DNA from: a bacterium
GTDB lineage: Bacteria > Patescibacteriota > Microgenomatia > UBA1406 > GWC2-37-13
Direction: 5' to 3'
Assembly (NCBI GenBank): GCA_021825445.1
Contig: JAKAHA010000003.1
Location: 1 to 64,000 of the forward strand
Length of the DNA stretch: 64,000 nt
This document shows, one piece after another, positions 8,343 to 17,143 of this stretch; positions within the stretch are counted from its first letter, which is position 1; the number at the start of each line of letters is the position of its first letter. The notes under the pieces were generated by a model, which ran no database searches, was not told the DNA's origin, and saw only the letters and a list, made by a program, of their open reading frames with translations. Made by a program: the position numbers and the translations under genes.

Positions 8343-9266
8343 TTAACTTAATGAAATCTCCATTTTTTTTAACTCTTCTTCAATTAATTCAATGGATTTC
8401 TTCCCTACACCTTTCATTCCCGTTAATTTCTCTTTTCCAGTCTTAACCAAGTCGGCGACTGTCTCAATCTTTTCTCGAAGCAAGGCATTGATGACTCTTG
8501 ATGGTAAATTTAATTCATCAATGATGATATCAAATAATTTTTTATCAATGGCTTCTTTCTTTTCATCAGCCAAACTTACTTGTTTTTTTAATTCCGGAGC
8601 ATCCTGGCCTGAAAGAAGATATCCAAAATATTCTGTTAATAATTTAGCTGACTCTTTGATAGCTACTTCTGGTTTGATACTTCCATCTGTCTCTACTTCA
8701 ATAATTAGTCTATCTGAATTGTCTTTTCTTCCAATTCTAGCTTCCTCAACCTTAACATTGACTTTTTTTATTGGTGAAAAGAAAGCATCGACCGGAATAT
8801 AACCTGTTACTTTTTCTTCTCTATCCTCAACTGTTGAATAACCAACGCCAACCTCAACAATCACCTCAAAAGAAAGTTTTGCCTTATCATCTGTCATTTC
8901 TGCAATATGAAAATCTGAATTAATTGGTTTAATTTCACCTTCCAAATCTTTTGCAGTAACATTCTTTACTCCCTTACCTTCGAAAGTAACTTTATAAGGA
9001 CCACCATCTTTAACATCAAACTTAAGCTGTTTTAAATTCAACATTATTTCCAAAACAGATTCTTTGACTCCGGCAATTGTTGAAAAAAGATGTGGAGCAC
9101 CATCAAATTTAATATTGGTAACTGCAACACCTTTTAGAGAAGAAAGAAGAGTTCTTCTTAAAGCATGCCCCATACTTTGACCAAAACCTTGTGGCAATGG
9201 TTCAATAACAAATTTCCCATAATTACCCTCTTGACTTTTTTGGGTGAAAAAAATTGGACTAAACAT
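8343..9266 (-). CDS. rpoA: DNA-directed RNA polymerase subunit alpha
   Basis: 307 residues. The N-terminal dimerisation domain (1 to about 225) includes GKFVIEPLPQGFGQSMGHALRRTLLSSLKG. The C-terminal domain (about 240-303) includes LPSRVINALLREKIETVADLV and GMKGVGKKSIELIEE, the helix-hairpin-helix that contacts UP elements and activators. It is slightly shorter than the E. coli protein (329). It sits between rpsD and rplQ as in the alpha operon. Confidence 0.97.
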   Translation of the reverse strand: MFSPIFFTQKSQEGNYGKFVIEPLPQGFGQSMGHALRRTLLSSLKGVAVTNIKFDGAPHLFSTIAGVKESVLEIMLNLKQLKFDVKDGGPYKVTFEGKGVKNVTAKDLEGEIKPINSDFHIAEMTDDKAKLSFEVIVEVGVGYSTVEDREEKVTGYIPVDAFFSPIKKVNVKVEEARIGRKDNSDRLIIEVETDGSIKPEVAIKESAKLLTEYFGYLLSGQDAPELKKQVSLADEKKEAIDKKLFDIIIDELNLPSRVINALLREKIETVADLVKTGKEKLTGMKGVGKKSIELIEEELKKMEISLS

Positions 9267-9277
9267 ATTTTTTGTAA

Positions 9278-9294
9278 TCCCGACTTAGTCGGGA
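9278..9294. repeat. Short perfect hairpin in the rpsD-rpoA spacer
   Basis: TCCCGAC-TTA-GTCGGGA, 7-bp arms around a 3-base loop. There is no T-run on the minus strand, so it is not an obvious terminator. It may be a small palindromic repeat unit or an mRNA processing or stability hairpin. Confidence 0.7.
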
Positions 9295-9302
9295 ACTATT
9301 AA

Positions 9303-9920
9303 TTATCGAGAATAATATTCAATGATTAATCTCAAATTTATTAACTTCTCAATTACTTCTTGTGTCGGCTCAGCAATTAATTTTCCTGTGGTTGCTTTTT
9401 TTTCTAACCAAGATGGAATAATTGTATCTTTATTATTTAAGCAAAGCTCAATATACGGTATTTTCGTTGATTTTTCATCTAAGCTTATTTCTTCTCCAAC
9501 CCTTACTTGGTAGGAGGGAATTGATAGTTTTTTGCCATTAACGTTAATGTGGCCATGAGTAACCAACTGACGAGCAGCCGATCTAGTTGGTGCAAAACCT
9601 AAATGAAAAATTATATTATCAAGTCTACTCTCCAATGAATGTGATAAATACAATGCTGTATTTCCTTTTTTAAGACTTGCCTTTTTAAAATAATTTTTTA
9701 ATTGTTTTTCCGTAACTCCAAACATATACCTCAATTTTTGTTTTTCTCTAAGCTGCGTCCCTCGTTCAGAAACCTTTCTTCTTTTTCTAAGTCCATGTTG
9801 ACCTGGTGGCACACCAAGCTTTTTTAACAATCTTGCATGCGATTTAGAACCTACTGTTTTTAATTCCAAATCTACCCCTTCGCGTCTGGAAATTCTATTT
9901 TTTGGACCTGTATATCTCAT
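9303..9920 (-). CDS. rpsD: 30S ribosomal protein S4 (uS4)
   Basis: 205 residues. RYTGPKNRISRREGVDLELK is the N-terminal form; YLSHSLESRLDNIIFHLGFAPTRSAARQLVTHGHINVNGK is the S4 RNA-binding domain. The N-terminus has no zinc cysteine cluster, so it is the C-minus type. It nucleates 16S rRNA 5' domain folding. It stands between rpsK and rpoA. Confidence 0.96.
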   Translation of the reverse strand: MRYTGPKNRISRREGVDLELKTVGSKSHARLLKKLGVPPGQHGLRKRRKVSERGTQLREKQKLRYMFGVTEKQLKNYFKKASLKKGNTALYLSHSLESRLDNIIFHLGFAPTRSAARQLVTHGHINVNGKKLSIPSYQVRVGEEISLDEKSTKIPYIELCLNNKDTIIPSWLEKKATTGKLIAEPTQEVIEKLINLRLIIEYYSR

Positions 9921-9933
9921 ATATTTTTATTTT

Positions 9934-9961
9934 GTACGGAACAAAAATCTTTGTTCCCTAC
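9934..9961. repeat. 28-bp GTAC-type palindrome
   Basis: GTACGGAACAAAAA followed by TCTTTGTTCCCTAC in the rpsK-rpsD spacer. It differs from the 8305 copy by one centre base. Confidence 0.85.
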
Positions 9962-9967
9962 ATAACT

Positions 9968-10342
9968 TTAGACTCTTCTTATCTTTGGTGGTCTAACACC
10001 GTTATGTGGAACCGGTGTAACATCTATAATTCTATTAATATCAATTCTTGAAGCTTTAATAGCTCGAAGAGCCGCCTCACGACCTGGTCCGATACCTTTA
10101 ACTAAAACATCTGCTATCTGAAAATCGCATTTTTCTTCTGCTTTTTTAATGGCATTTTCTGTAGTAACTGTAGCGGCATATGGAGTCGATTTTCTTGTAC
10201 CTGAAAATCCATGCATTCCTGTTGAACCAACCACAATTGGATTTCCTTTTTCATCAGCGATTGTAATCAATGTGTTATTAAAAGTTGACGTTATATAAAT
10301 TTTTCCCTTAATAACTGTTTTTTTTATTTGTTTTTTTATCAT
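9968..10342 (-). CDS. rpsK: 30S ribosomal protein S11 (uS11)
   Basis: 124 residues. GKIYITSTFNNTLITIADEKGN, GSTGMHGFSGTRKSTPYAA and the C-terminal PVPHNGVRPPKIRRV are diagnostic. It forms part of the 30S platform. Classical position between rpsM and rpsD. Confidence 0.97.
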   Translation of the reverse strand: MIKKQIKKTVIKGKIYITSTFNNTLITIADEKGNPIVVGSTGMHGFSGTRKSTPYAATVTTENAIKKAEEKCDFQIADVLVKGIGPGREAALRAIKASRIDINRIIDVTPVPHNGVRPPKIRRV

Positions 10343-10356
10343 ATTTTTAAATAAAT

Positions 10357-10788
10357 TTACTTAGTTGTTTTTGCTTTTACTGCCTCTGCTGTTTTAGTTT
10401 GTTCCAACTTTGCCCACATTTCTTTCTTCAAAGCTCCTACTGTCTTTCTCTTTCCTCTTTTGGTTCTAGCATTAGCTTTAGTTCGTTGACCATTGACAGG
10501 TAGACCTCGGACATGTCTTATTCCTCTATAGCTTCCTATCTCTCTCAATCTTTTTATATTTTCGTTGACAGCTTCTCTCAAATAACCTTCTACTTTATAA
10601 TTTTTTTCCACAACTTCCAAAATTTTCTTAAAATCCTCTTCAGATACTTCTTTGACTTTTTTGCTCGGATCAACATTTGTCTGTTTTAAAACAGACTTCA
10701 CGTTAGTCCAACCAATACCATACAATATGGTTAGAGCATAATCGATTCTTTTTTCATCCGGTAATGTAACTCCCATCATTCTTGCCAT
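10357..10788 (-). CDS. rpsM: 30S ribosomal protein S13 (uS13)
   Basis: 143 residues. It starts MARMMGVTLPDEKRIDYALT, with YGIGWTNVKSVL (helix-two-turn-helix), RGIRHVRGLPVNGQRTKANARTKRG and a long basic C-terminal tail (KAKTTK end). It contacts the A/P-site tRNAs and forms intersubunit bridge B1. It is longer than E. coli S13 (118) because of the tail. It follows rpmJ by 5 bp. Confidence 0.97.
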   Translation of the reverse strand: MARMMGVTLPDEKRIDYALTILYGIGWTNVKSVLKQTNVDPSKKVKEVSEEDFKKILEVVEKNYKVEGYLREAVNENIKRLREIGSYRGIRHVRGLPVNGQRTKANARTKRGKRKTVGALKKEMWAKLEQTKTAEAVKAKTTK

Positions 10789-10793
10789 ATTTT

Positions 10794-10907
10794 TTATCCT
10801 TGTTTTTGTTTGTGTTTAACATTTGAACAAACAACATATAAATTGCCTTTTCTCTTTACGATTTTGCATTTTGGACAAATTTTTTTTACTGATGAGTGAA
10901 TCTTCAT
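10794..10907 (-). CDS. rpmJ: 50S ribosomal protein L36 (bL36)
   Basis: 37 codons from the ATG at 10907 to the TAA at 10794. It reads [20 protein letters not shown] and continues with a third Cys and a His (VVCSNVKH), giving the C-x2-C...C-x4-H zinc ribbon of bL36. It sits between infA and rpsM, the canonical position in the spc/alpha junction. Confidence 0.95.
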   Translation of the reverse strand: MKIHSSVKKICPKCKIVKRKGNLYVVCSNVKHKQKQG

Positions 10908-10909
10908 AA

Positions 10910-11125
10910 TTATTTTCTATATACAATTCTTCCCCTATTTAAATCATAGTGGGTCATTTCTAATCTAACCTTATCACCAGGAAGAATTTTAATATAATTC
11001 TTCCTCATCTTTCCTGAAAGATAACATAAGATTACTTTTTCCGAATTTAAAAGTTTTACTTTAAACAAGGTATTGGGAAGATTTTCTACGACCTCTCCCT
11101 CAACTGTAATCACGTCATCCTTCAT
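10910..11125 (-). CDS. infA: Translation initiation factor IF-1
   Basis: 71 residues, the full normal length. [18 protein letters not shown] and [26 protein letters not shown] are the S1-type OB-fold signature. IF-1 blocks the A site during initiation. It follows map by 34 bp and precedes rpmJ by 2 bp. Confidence 0.96.
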   Translation of the reverse strand: MKDDVITVEGEVVENLPNTLFKVKLLNSEKVILCYLSGKMRKNYIKILPGDKVRLEMTHYDLNRGRIVYRK

Positions 11126-11159
11126 AAAGTCTATATTTTAACATAAAATAATTATATAT

Positions 11160-11912
11160 TCATGTCAAAATTATTGGCCCATTATCCGTAACCGCTATTG
11201 TATGCTCAAAGCAGGCTGATATGCTCCGATCTTTAGTAATAATTGACCAATTGTCCTTTTCATATACCATTATATCAGTCCCCATTGCGTAAATTATCTC
11301 AATTGCAATCACGAGGCCTTTATTTATCAATGGTGTTTTGTTTATTGACTTATCAACATAGCCAAAAACATACGGATCTTCGTGTAATTTTTTTCCAATT
11401 CCGTGCCCAGTTAATTCTTTAATTATAAAGTAACCTTTGCTAATAATTTCTCTTTCTATGACTTCTGAAATTGAGCCAACCCTGTTTCCGATAACTGCTT
11501 TTTTTATTGCCAAATATAACGTTTCTTCTCCAGTTTTTAAAAATTTATTAATTTTTTCATCTTTGCTTGGACCTCCAACCACCTTGGTAACAGCATAATC
11601 CGTATGTAATCCTTTATATAGCATTCCGATATCCAAAGTCAAAACATCCCCATCTTTTAAAACACGTTTACTAGGTTTTGTATGGACTATTTGCTCATTA
11701 ACCGGCAAACACGTACTAAACTTGTATCCTGAAACTGTCTTAAAAGATGACTCTCCTCCTTGTTTTTTTATCAGTTCTTCGGCCTTATCATCTATTTGCT
11801 TTGTACTAACCCCTGATTTAATCAAAGGCTGTAAGTCTTTAACAACTGCCCTCAATTTTTCTCCACCCTCTTTCATGATGGAAATTTCTTTATCTGTTTT
11901 TAAATTAATCAT
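11160..11912 (-). CDS. map: Methionine aminopeptidase, type I
   Basis: 250 residues. It removes the initiator Met from nascent proteins. The pita-bread fold residues are visible: TLDIG with HTDYAV (two metal Asp residues), the GHGIG histidine, and later Glu residues near AIEIIY and FEHT. It has no N-terminal zinc-finger extension. It abuts the adenylate kinase stop without a gap (ATG at 11912, next gene's stop at 11913), the standard secY-adk-map order interrupted only by rpmG. Confidence 0.95.
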   Translation of the reverse strand: MINLKTDKEISIMKEGGEKLRAVVKDLQPLIKSGVSTKQIDDKAEELIKKQGGESSFKTVSGYKFSTCLPVNEQIVHTKPSKRVLKDGDVLTLDIGMLYKGLHTDYAVTKVVGGPSKDEKINKFLKTGEETLYLAIKKAVIGNRVGSISEVIEREIISKGYFIIKELTGHGIGKKLHEDPYVFGYVDKSINKTPLINKGLVIAIEIIYAMGTDIMVYEKDNWSIITKDRSISACFEHTIAVTDNGPIILT

Positions 11913-13040
11913 TTATGAAAAATAGATCGTTCTATATGCTAGCTCTAACTTATCGTAATAATCCTTTAATGAATAATTATTTTTAATAACGAAATCTGCA
12001 TAAGCAATTGTTGGACCCATGTTAATTCCAACTATTTCATTAATATCCCTTTCTTCGCCATAAAGCTCTGACCTGTTATTTCTTTTGGAAATTCTTTTGT
12101 ATCTAAGGTGTTTATCAGCATAAATACAAAGAATAACTATTTTTACATCAGCAAATTCTTTTTTTAAAAACAAATATTCTTCCCATGATCTCATTCCTTC
12201 TATGACGACTATGGAATTATCTTTCAAAGCAGTTTTAATTTTTTCAGCGTTTAAAACTGCCAATGCTTCGTTACCATTTTTAGCCCTTATTTCTTCACGA
12301 ATAATTTTATGATTTTTTTCATTGTGGGATATTTTTTTCTTATTAATATAATCATTTATGATTTTTCCAAATGATATTGTTGGAATATTTTTTTTATGAA
12401 AAAAATCTGCAGCATCAGTTTTTCCGCTTCCAGGTAAACCAACGATCGCAATGATCGTTTTTTGTTTTCTGTGCCAATTAGTTATTTGATTTTTAATAAG
12501 CTGTTTTCCTAAACCCTTAAGAATCTCTTCGTTAACTTTTTCTATCGACATTGTCCCGTCAATATCAATTAACTTTCCTTCTTTTCTATAATGCTCCGTA
12601 ACCGGTTCTGTAAATTTGTAAAATAAAGTGATTCTTTTTTTGAGTGCAGGTAACGTTTCATCCGATCTTGCACTATCATCTCGGTGAAATAACCTCCAGA
12701 TTGCCTCTTTCTGAGAAATATCGATATAGATAACTTTATCAACATTATTTTTAAATTCTTTTACTTGCTCTAATGTTCTTGGAAATCCATCAAGTATATA
12801 TCCCTTTTTATATTCTGGTCGTGAAAGATAAGAATTGACAATTTCAATAGTTTTAACATCTGGGACAAGAAGACCTGCATTAACGGTTTCTTTTATGTAA
12901 CGTCCTAATTGAGTTTTTTCCTTGGCAATCGTTCTAAAGATGTGACCTGTCGAAAGATATGGAATCTTCAGTTGTTTAGATAACAAATTACCCTGAGTTG
13001 ATTTACCAGATCCTTGAATACCAATTAAAACTAGTTTCAT
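11913..13040 (-). CDS. adk: Adenylate kinase fused to a second P-loop nucleotide-kinase-like domain
   Basis: 375 residues, about twice the usual adenylate kinase length. Residues 1 to about 180 are adenylate kinase: GIQGSGKST P-loop, ILDGFPRTLEQV, and RDDSARSDETLPALKKRI after a missing LID (short form). Residues about 196-375 form a second domain with its own P-loop GLPGSGKTDA, then VVIEGMRSWEEY, an RYKRISKRNN-type arginine cluster, and AYADFVIKN near the end. That pattern resembles archaeal UPF0200 / dephospho-CoA-kinase-like proteins. No stop or frameshift separates the halves. The first half should interconvert ATP, ADP and AMP; the substrate of the second half is unknown. Confidence 0.88.
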   Translation of the reverse strand: MKLVLIGIQGSGKSTQGNLLSKQLKIPYLSTGHIFRTIAKEKTQLGRYIKETVNAGLLVPDVKTIEIVNSYLSRPEYKKGYILDGFPRTLEQVKEFKNNVDKVIYIDISQKEAIWRLFHRDDSARSDETLPALKKRITLFYKFTEPVTEHYRKEGKLIDIDGTMSIEKVNEEILKGLGKQLIKNQITNWHRKQKTIIAIVGLPGSGKTDAADFFHKKNIPTISFGKIINDYINKKKISHNEKNHKIIREEIRAKNGNEALAVLNAEKIKTALKDNSIVVIEGMRSWEEYLFLKKEFADVKIVILCIYADKHLRYKRISKRNNRSELYGEERDINEIVGINMGPTIAYADFVIKNNYSLKDYYDKLELAYRTIYFS

Positions 13041-13045
13041 ATTAT

Positions 13046-13219
13046 TTAATCTAATTTTTTTGTTTCTTTATGTGGTGTATGCTTTCGACATTTCTGACAA
13101 AATTTATTAAGTTTTAAACTACTGGTTGTATTCACCTTATTTTTTTCAACCACGTAATTAACTGACTTACACACTTCACAAACCAAACCTAAATCAATTC
13201 TTGAGCCTTTTTTAGCCAT
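13046..13219 (-). CDS. rpmG: 50S ribosomal protein L33 (bL33)
   Basis: 57 codons from the ATG at 13219 to the TAA at 13046. MAKKGSRIDLGLVCEVCKS, then NYVVEKNKVNT, a second CQKC pair, and RKHTPHKETKKLD. This is zinc-ribbon (two CxxC) L33, whose usual ending is KHTxHKE. Its place between secY and adk is unusual: rpmG normally lies beside secE/nusG or rpmB. It is 5 bp from the adk start. Confidence 0.94.
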   Translation of the reverse strand: MAKKGSRIDLGLVCEVCKSVNYVVEKNKVNTTSSLKLNKFCQKCRKHTPHKETKKLD

Positions 13220-13239
13220 AATAAAAAAATTTTAAATTA

Positions 13240-13322
13240 TAATATCCAAATCACAAATAATTTCTAAGATTAAAATTTAAAAATTAAAATTTATTTGATA
13301 TTTGATATTTAATATTTATGAT
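13240..13322. repeat. Intergenic word-repeat element, AAATTT/GATATTT type
   Basis: Fills the secY-rpmG gap with short related words (attaaaatttaaaaattaaa, then tttgatatttgatattta). It has the same style as the elements at 4335, 61225 and 62870. Confidence 0.6.
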
Positions 13323-14612
13323 TTATTTTACAAACCTATCATAATTCCTCATTACCAATTGTGATTCGACGGATTTAAAAGTTTCCAAAATTACCGAAAC
13401 AACGATTAAAATACCAGTTCCCCCGATTACCAAATTAGTCATTCCCGTTATTCTTGATACTATTACCGGCATAACAGCTATAACACCCAAAAATACCGCA
13501 CCAACAGTTGTGATTCTATATAAAATCCTCTGTAAATATTCTTTAGTTGCTGTTCCTGGACGAATTCCCGGGATAAATCCACCTTGTTTCTGAATCTCTT
13601 CTGAAATTTTTTGTGGATTAAAAACAATGATAGTATAAAAATATGTAAAAGCAACTACAAGAAAAAAATAGAAGAAATTATAGAAAAAACCAGTTGGTGC
13701 AAATACAGTTGAAAGAAAATTCCCGATACTTGAGAGAGTTGGATTCTTTACATATTTTAAAAAGTTACCAATTAACTGTGGAAAAAGGACAAAAGAAACT
13801 GCAAATATTATTGGAATTACACCTGCTTGATTCAGTTTCAATGGTAAAAAATTAGTGGCACCCTGATACATCCTATTCCCCTTGATTCTTTTTGCATATA
13901 GTACAGGAATCCTTCGTGTTGCTTCATTAATAAAAACAATGGCTGCGATGACAAATAAAGATAATGCCAAAAATATAATCACGTTTAAAATGATCTCCTG
14001 ATTAATTACTGTGGCCGTTCTTCCAAGCAGAACATGCAATCTACCAACAATTCCCACAAATATTAGCAACGAGATGCCATTTCCAAGTCCAAATTCAGAG
14101 ATTAGCTCTCCAAACCAAACTAAAATAAAAGTACCAGCAACCATCGTTACAATAAACGAAAAAAATTCCAGAGGGCTTAAAATGCCAATTACTTTTTGAT
14201 TTTTAAGCAACATAAATATACCGATTGCCTGAACTATTGTTAAAGGAACTGTGAGCATACGAGTATATTGGTTAATCTTTGCTCTTCCATATTCGCCCTC
14301 TTTTGATAAATTTTCAAGATGAGGTATCATCATTGTCAACATTTGCAAAACGATCGAAGCATTGATGTAAGGATTTAATCCTAGTGCCATGACAGAAAAA
14401 TTAATTAACGTCCCTCCCGAAAATATATCAAGTAATGAAAGAAATTGATTTTGTGAAAACAAAGCACGCAGTTTTACTAAGTTAATAGTAGGTACCGGCA
14501 AAAATGCAAAAAATCTAAAAGCTAAAAAAATAAACAGCGTAAACAAAATCTTTCTTTTTAATTCTGGATCATTGAGAAGAATATTAATTTTTTCAACTAT
14601 TTTTTTGATCAT
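13323..14612 (-). CDS. secY: Preprotein translocase subunit SecY
   Basis: 429 residues with ten hydrophobic segments. Motifs include [30 protein letters not shown] near the plug and second helix, [13 protein letters not shown], and [16 protein letters not shown] in the cytosolic loop that contacts the ribosome or SecA. It forms the protein-conducting channel. It lies between rplO and rpmG in the spc operon, 3 bp after rplO. Confidence 0.96.
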   Translation of the reverse strand: MIKKIVEKINILLNDPELKRKILFTLFIFLAFRFFAFLPVPTINLVKLRALFSQNQFLSLLDIFSGGTLINFSVMALGLNPYINASIVLQMLTMMIPHLENLSKEGEYGRAKINQYTRMLTVPLTIVQAIGIFMLLKNQKVIGILSPLEFFSFIVTMVAGTFILVWFGELISEFGLGNGISLLIFVGIVGRLHVLLGRTATVINQEIILNVIIFLALSLFVIAAIVFINEATRRIPVLYAKRIKGNRMYQGATNFLPLKLNQAGVIPIIFAVSFVLFPQLIGNFLKYVKNPTLSSIGNFLSTVFAPTGFFYNFFYFFLVVAFTYFYTIIVFNPQKISEEIQKQGGFIPGIRPGTATKEYLQRILYRITTVGAVFLGVIAVMPVIVSRITGMTNLVIGGTGILIVVSVILETFKSVESQLVMRNYDRFVK

Positions 14613-14615
14613 TTT

Positions 14616-15062
14616 TTAGACTTCAACCTGTCCGCCGAGTTTTTCGACAGCTTCCTTAACTTTTTTAGACACAGGCAGTTTAACAATTAACTTTTTTTTC
14701 AATTGCCCATTAGCTAAAATTTTTATTGGTAAATTTTCTTTGCCGTTGGTAATAATGTTTTCTTTAATCAAAATAGCTTTGTCTACTACAGAATTATCCT
14801 TTAATTTATTTAACATTTCCAAATCTATTATGAAAGCCTTTTCCTTGATTGAATTATTTTTTCCTTTACCACGAAGTAATGGAAATTTTTTTACAATTCT
14901 TCCTTGTCCACCTTCAAAATGTAGCGGGACACTTTCACGAGCTTTTTGATGTCTGGTTGTTCCCCTCCCTGATTTTGATCCTTTTCCACTTCCAAGACCT
15001 CGACCAAGTCGCTTTTTTTTCTGGATATTAACTTTTGGTAAATTAGCTAAATAGTTACTCAT
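14616..15062 (-). CDS. rplO: 50S ribosomal protein L15 (uL15)
   Basis: 148 residues. KRLGRGLGSGKGSKSGRGTTRHQKAR is the N-terminal Gly/Arg-rich tail (shown here in parts: GRGLGSGKG, GRGTTRHQK), with FEGGQGRIVKKFPLLRG and a C-terminal beta domain. It follows rpsE by only 7 bp, leaving no room for rpmD (L30), which is absent, as in CPR genomes. Confidence 0.96.
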   Translation of the reverse strand: MSNYLANLPKVNIQKKKRLGRGLGSGKGSKSGRGTTRHQKARESVPLHFEGGQGRIVKKFPLLRGKGKNNSIKEKAFIIDLEMLNKLKDNSVVDKAILIKENIITNGKENLPIKILANGQLKKKLIVKLPVSKKVKEAVEKLGGQVEV

Positions 15063-15069
15063 ATGATAA

Positions 15070-15528
15070 TTAAAATTTTGTTCGCAATAAGCTCAAAGCT
15101 TTCATGATTGCATAAGTATTAACGATTTGATTTCTTGAACCAATAATTTTTCCAGAGGCATTTTCTACTCCAGCCAAATCCAAAATCACACGAGTTACAC
15201 TTCCGACTTTAAGCCCTGTACCTTCTGGTGCTGGTTTTAATAATACTAAGGCAGCTTTAAATTTTACTCTTACTTCATGTGGAATAGTTTTGTTTCTCAT
15301 TGGAACCGTGATCATGTGTTTTTTTGCATAACTGATGGCTTTCTGAATTGCTGGCGGAACCTCAAGAGATCGACCCAAACCAATTCCAACCTTACCTTTA
15401 CGATTTCCAACAACTACCAGTGCCGAAAAAGTCACATAGTTACCTCCTGTAGTCTTTTTTGAGACTCTTCTTATCTTTACAACTTTTTCTTGAAATTCTT
15501 TATCTTCTTGTCTATATTGATTGAACAT
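15070..15528 (-). CDS. rpsE: 30S ribosomal protein S5 (uS5)
   Basis: 152 residues. EKVVKIRRVSKKTTGGNYVTFSA and VGNRKGKVGIGLGRSLEVPPAIQKA, then PAPEGTGLKVGS, identify S5 (double-stranded RNA-binding-like N-domain plus C-domain). It is involved in decoding fidelity. It lies between rplR and rplO. Confidence 0.96.
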   Translation of the reverse strand: MFNQYRQEDKEFQEKVVKIRRVSKKTTGGNYVTFSALVVVGNRKGKVGIGLGRSLEVPPAIQKAISYAKKHMITVPMRNKTIPHEVRVKFKAALVLLKPAPEGTGLKVGSVTRVILDLAGVENASGKIIGSRNQIVNTYAIMKALSLLRTKF

Positions 15529-15541
15529 TATATTTTAGAAA

Positions 15542-15904
15542 TTAAATTTTTAATCCGCCTTCTCTCAAGCCGTCTGCTAACGCTTTTACTCTACCACTAT
15601 ATGAATAACATCCTCTGTCAAAAACACCAGCTAATATTTTTTTTCCAATTAATTTCTTTGCCAGTCTGATTCCGATTGTTTTAGAATCTTCTCTTTTTTT
15701 ACCTTTTTTAAAATCTTTTTCTTTTTTAAGATCTGCATTTGAAAAAGTTGAGACTGTTGTTTTAGTCTTATCGTCTATTGCCTGTGCATAAATATATCGA
15801 CTTGACCTAAATATCGAGATTCTTGGTCTATCTGCAGTTCCATGAATATTAGAACTTATTCTTTTTTTTCTTCTAAGTTTTCGATCTAAATTTACATTAG
15901 TCAT
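15542..15904 (-). CDS. rplR: 50S ribosomal protein L18 (uL18)
   Basis: 120 residues from MTNVNLDRKLRRKKRI. The further ATG at 15922 would overlap rplF by 11 bp and add six residues, so 15904 is preferred. RPRISIFRSSRYIYAQAIDD and the C-terminal FDRGCYSYSGRVKALADGLREGG are the 5S-rRNA-binding L18 signature. Confidence 0.95.
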   Translation of the reverse strand: MTNVNLDRKLRRKKRISSNIHGTADRPRISIFRSSRYIYAQAIDDKTKTTVSTFSNADLKKEKDFKKGKKREDSKTIGIRLAKKLIGKKILAGVFDRGCYSYSGRVKALADGLREGGLKI

Positions 15905-15911
15905 ATTTTTA

Positions 15912-16463
15912 TCATGCAGCACCTGCTGCTTTGGCTTTTTTACCTGGTTTAATTCTTAATTTTTCGCCAAGATACCTAATTCCTTTTCCTTTATAAACAT
16001 CCGGCTTCCTAATCATTTTTATTTGGTATGCAACCTGACCTACCATCTGTTTATCAAATCCTGACACAGTTACTTTATTGTTTCCTTCAACTATATATTT
16101 TATACCTGGTTGTTTTTTAAAAGTCACCAAATGAGAATATCCAATCTTAAAAACCAAATCTTCACCTTGCAATTTTACAGTATATCCAGTCCCAACTACT
16201 TCCATCTTTTTCTCCCATGGTTTTTCTACTCCAACAATCGCATTACTTATCAATTGTCTGTATAAACCATGAGAAGATCTTGTTTTTTTGTCATTATTTT
16301 TTCTTTCGACAATCAATTCGTTATCTTTTTTAGTCACAGATAATTCTTTTGGAACATCAAAAGATATTTCCCCTTGAGGTCCTTTAATATTGATTTTGTT
16401 ATTGTCAATAGTCACATTGACTACACTTGAAACAACAATTGATTTTTCGCCTATTTTTGACAT
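15912..16463 (-). CDS. rplF: 50S ribosomal protein L6 (uL6)
   Basis: 183 residues, two L6 repeats. NNKINIKGPQGEISFDVP in the first; GTGYTVKLQGEDLVFKIGYSH and the C-terminal KPDVYKGKGIRYLGEKLRIKPGKK in the second. Normal length. It lies between rpsH (4 bp) and rplR. Confidence 0.96.
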   Translation of the reverse strand: MSKIGEKSIVVSSVVNVTIDNNKINIKGPQGEISFDVPKELSVTKKDNELIVERKNNDKKTRSSHGLYRQLISNAIVGVEKPWEKKMEVVGTGYTVKLQGEDLVFKIGYSHLVTFKKQPGIKYIVEGNNKVTVSGFDKQMVGQVAYQIKMIRKPDVYKGKGIRYLGEKLRIKPGKKAKAAGAA

Positions 16464-16467
16464 AAAA

Positions 16468-16854
16468 TTACCAGAAACTAAATAATAATTCTCCGCCTAT
16501 CTTTGTTTTTTTCGCTTCTCGATCGGTCATAATCCCACTTGATGTGGAAAGAATTGAATAACCAAATCCACTCAAAACTGGTTTTAGATTTTTATAAGAT
16601 ATATATAATCTCATTCCTGGTTTTGAATAAATCTTAACATCGGTTATAGCAGGATTTCCTTCCTCATAACTAAGGTTAATCGTCATACTTTTTTTAATAT
16701 CACCCTCAACTACATATCCTTCGATAAATTTATATTTCATTAATTTTTTCAAAATAGCTTCTTTATATTTTGAATATGGTGACACTATAGTTGGTTTTCT
16801 TGCCATGTATCCGTTTTTAATTCTTATAACTAGATCAATAATTGAATTTTCCAT
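16468..16854 (-). CDS. rpsH: 30S ribosomal protein S8 (uS8)
   Basis: 128 residues from MENSIIDLVIRIKNGYMARK. The open frame extends upstream to 16968, but that part overlaps rpsS in another frame and is not S8-like, so 16854 is the start. The C-terminal STSSGIMTDREAKKTKIGGELLFSFW is the conserved S8 end. It binds the central domain of 16S rRNA. Confidence 0.95.
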   Translation of the reverse strand: MENSIIDLVIRIKNGYMARKPTIVSPYSKYKEAILKKLMKYKFIEGYVVEGDIKKSMTINLSYEEGNPAITDVKIYSKPGMRLYISYKNLKPVLSGFGYSILSTSSGIMTDREAKKTKIGGELLFSFW

Positions 16855-16858
16855 ATTT

Positions 16859-17143
16859 TTATGTTGCCTCAACAACTTTTTTTGTAACTTTTCCGTGACT
16901 TCTAAATGTTCTCGTGAGTGAAAATTCACCCAATCTATGCCCAACCATGTTTTCTGTAATTGAAACATCTATAAATTTTCTTCCATTGTGAATAGCAAAT
17001 TTATGTCCAACAAAATCTGGCGGAATTTGACACGCCCGACTCCATGTTTTAATAGTTGTATTATCATTAGTTTCTTTTTGTTTTAAAACTTTTTTTAATA
17101 GTCTATCGTCAATATATGGTCCTTTTTTTCTCGATCTACTCAT
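16859..17143 (-). CDS. rpsS: 30S ribosomal protein S19 (uS19), relocated
   Basis: 94 residues: [47 protein letters not shown] (in parts), and [20 protein letters not shown]. This is unambiguous S19. In nearly all bacteria rpsS lies between rplB and rplV; here those two genes are 2 bp apart and rpsS stands between rpsN and rpsH. It overlaps the rpsN stop by 4 bp, so it is well integrated and translationally coupled. Confidence 0.96.
   Translation of the reverse strand: MSRSRKKGPYIDDRLLKKVLKQKETNDNTTIKTWSRACQIPPDFVGHKFAIHNGRKFIDVSITENMVGHRLGEFSLTRTFRSHGKVTKKVVEAT

Noticed and set aside
16855..16968. Upstream extension of rpsH
   Set aside because: The extra 38 codons overlap rpsS in another frame and do not resemble S8.
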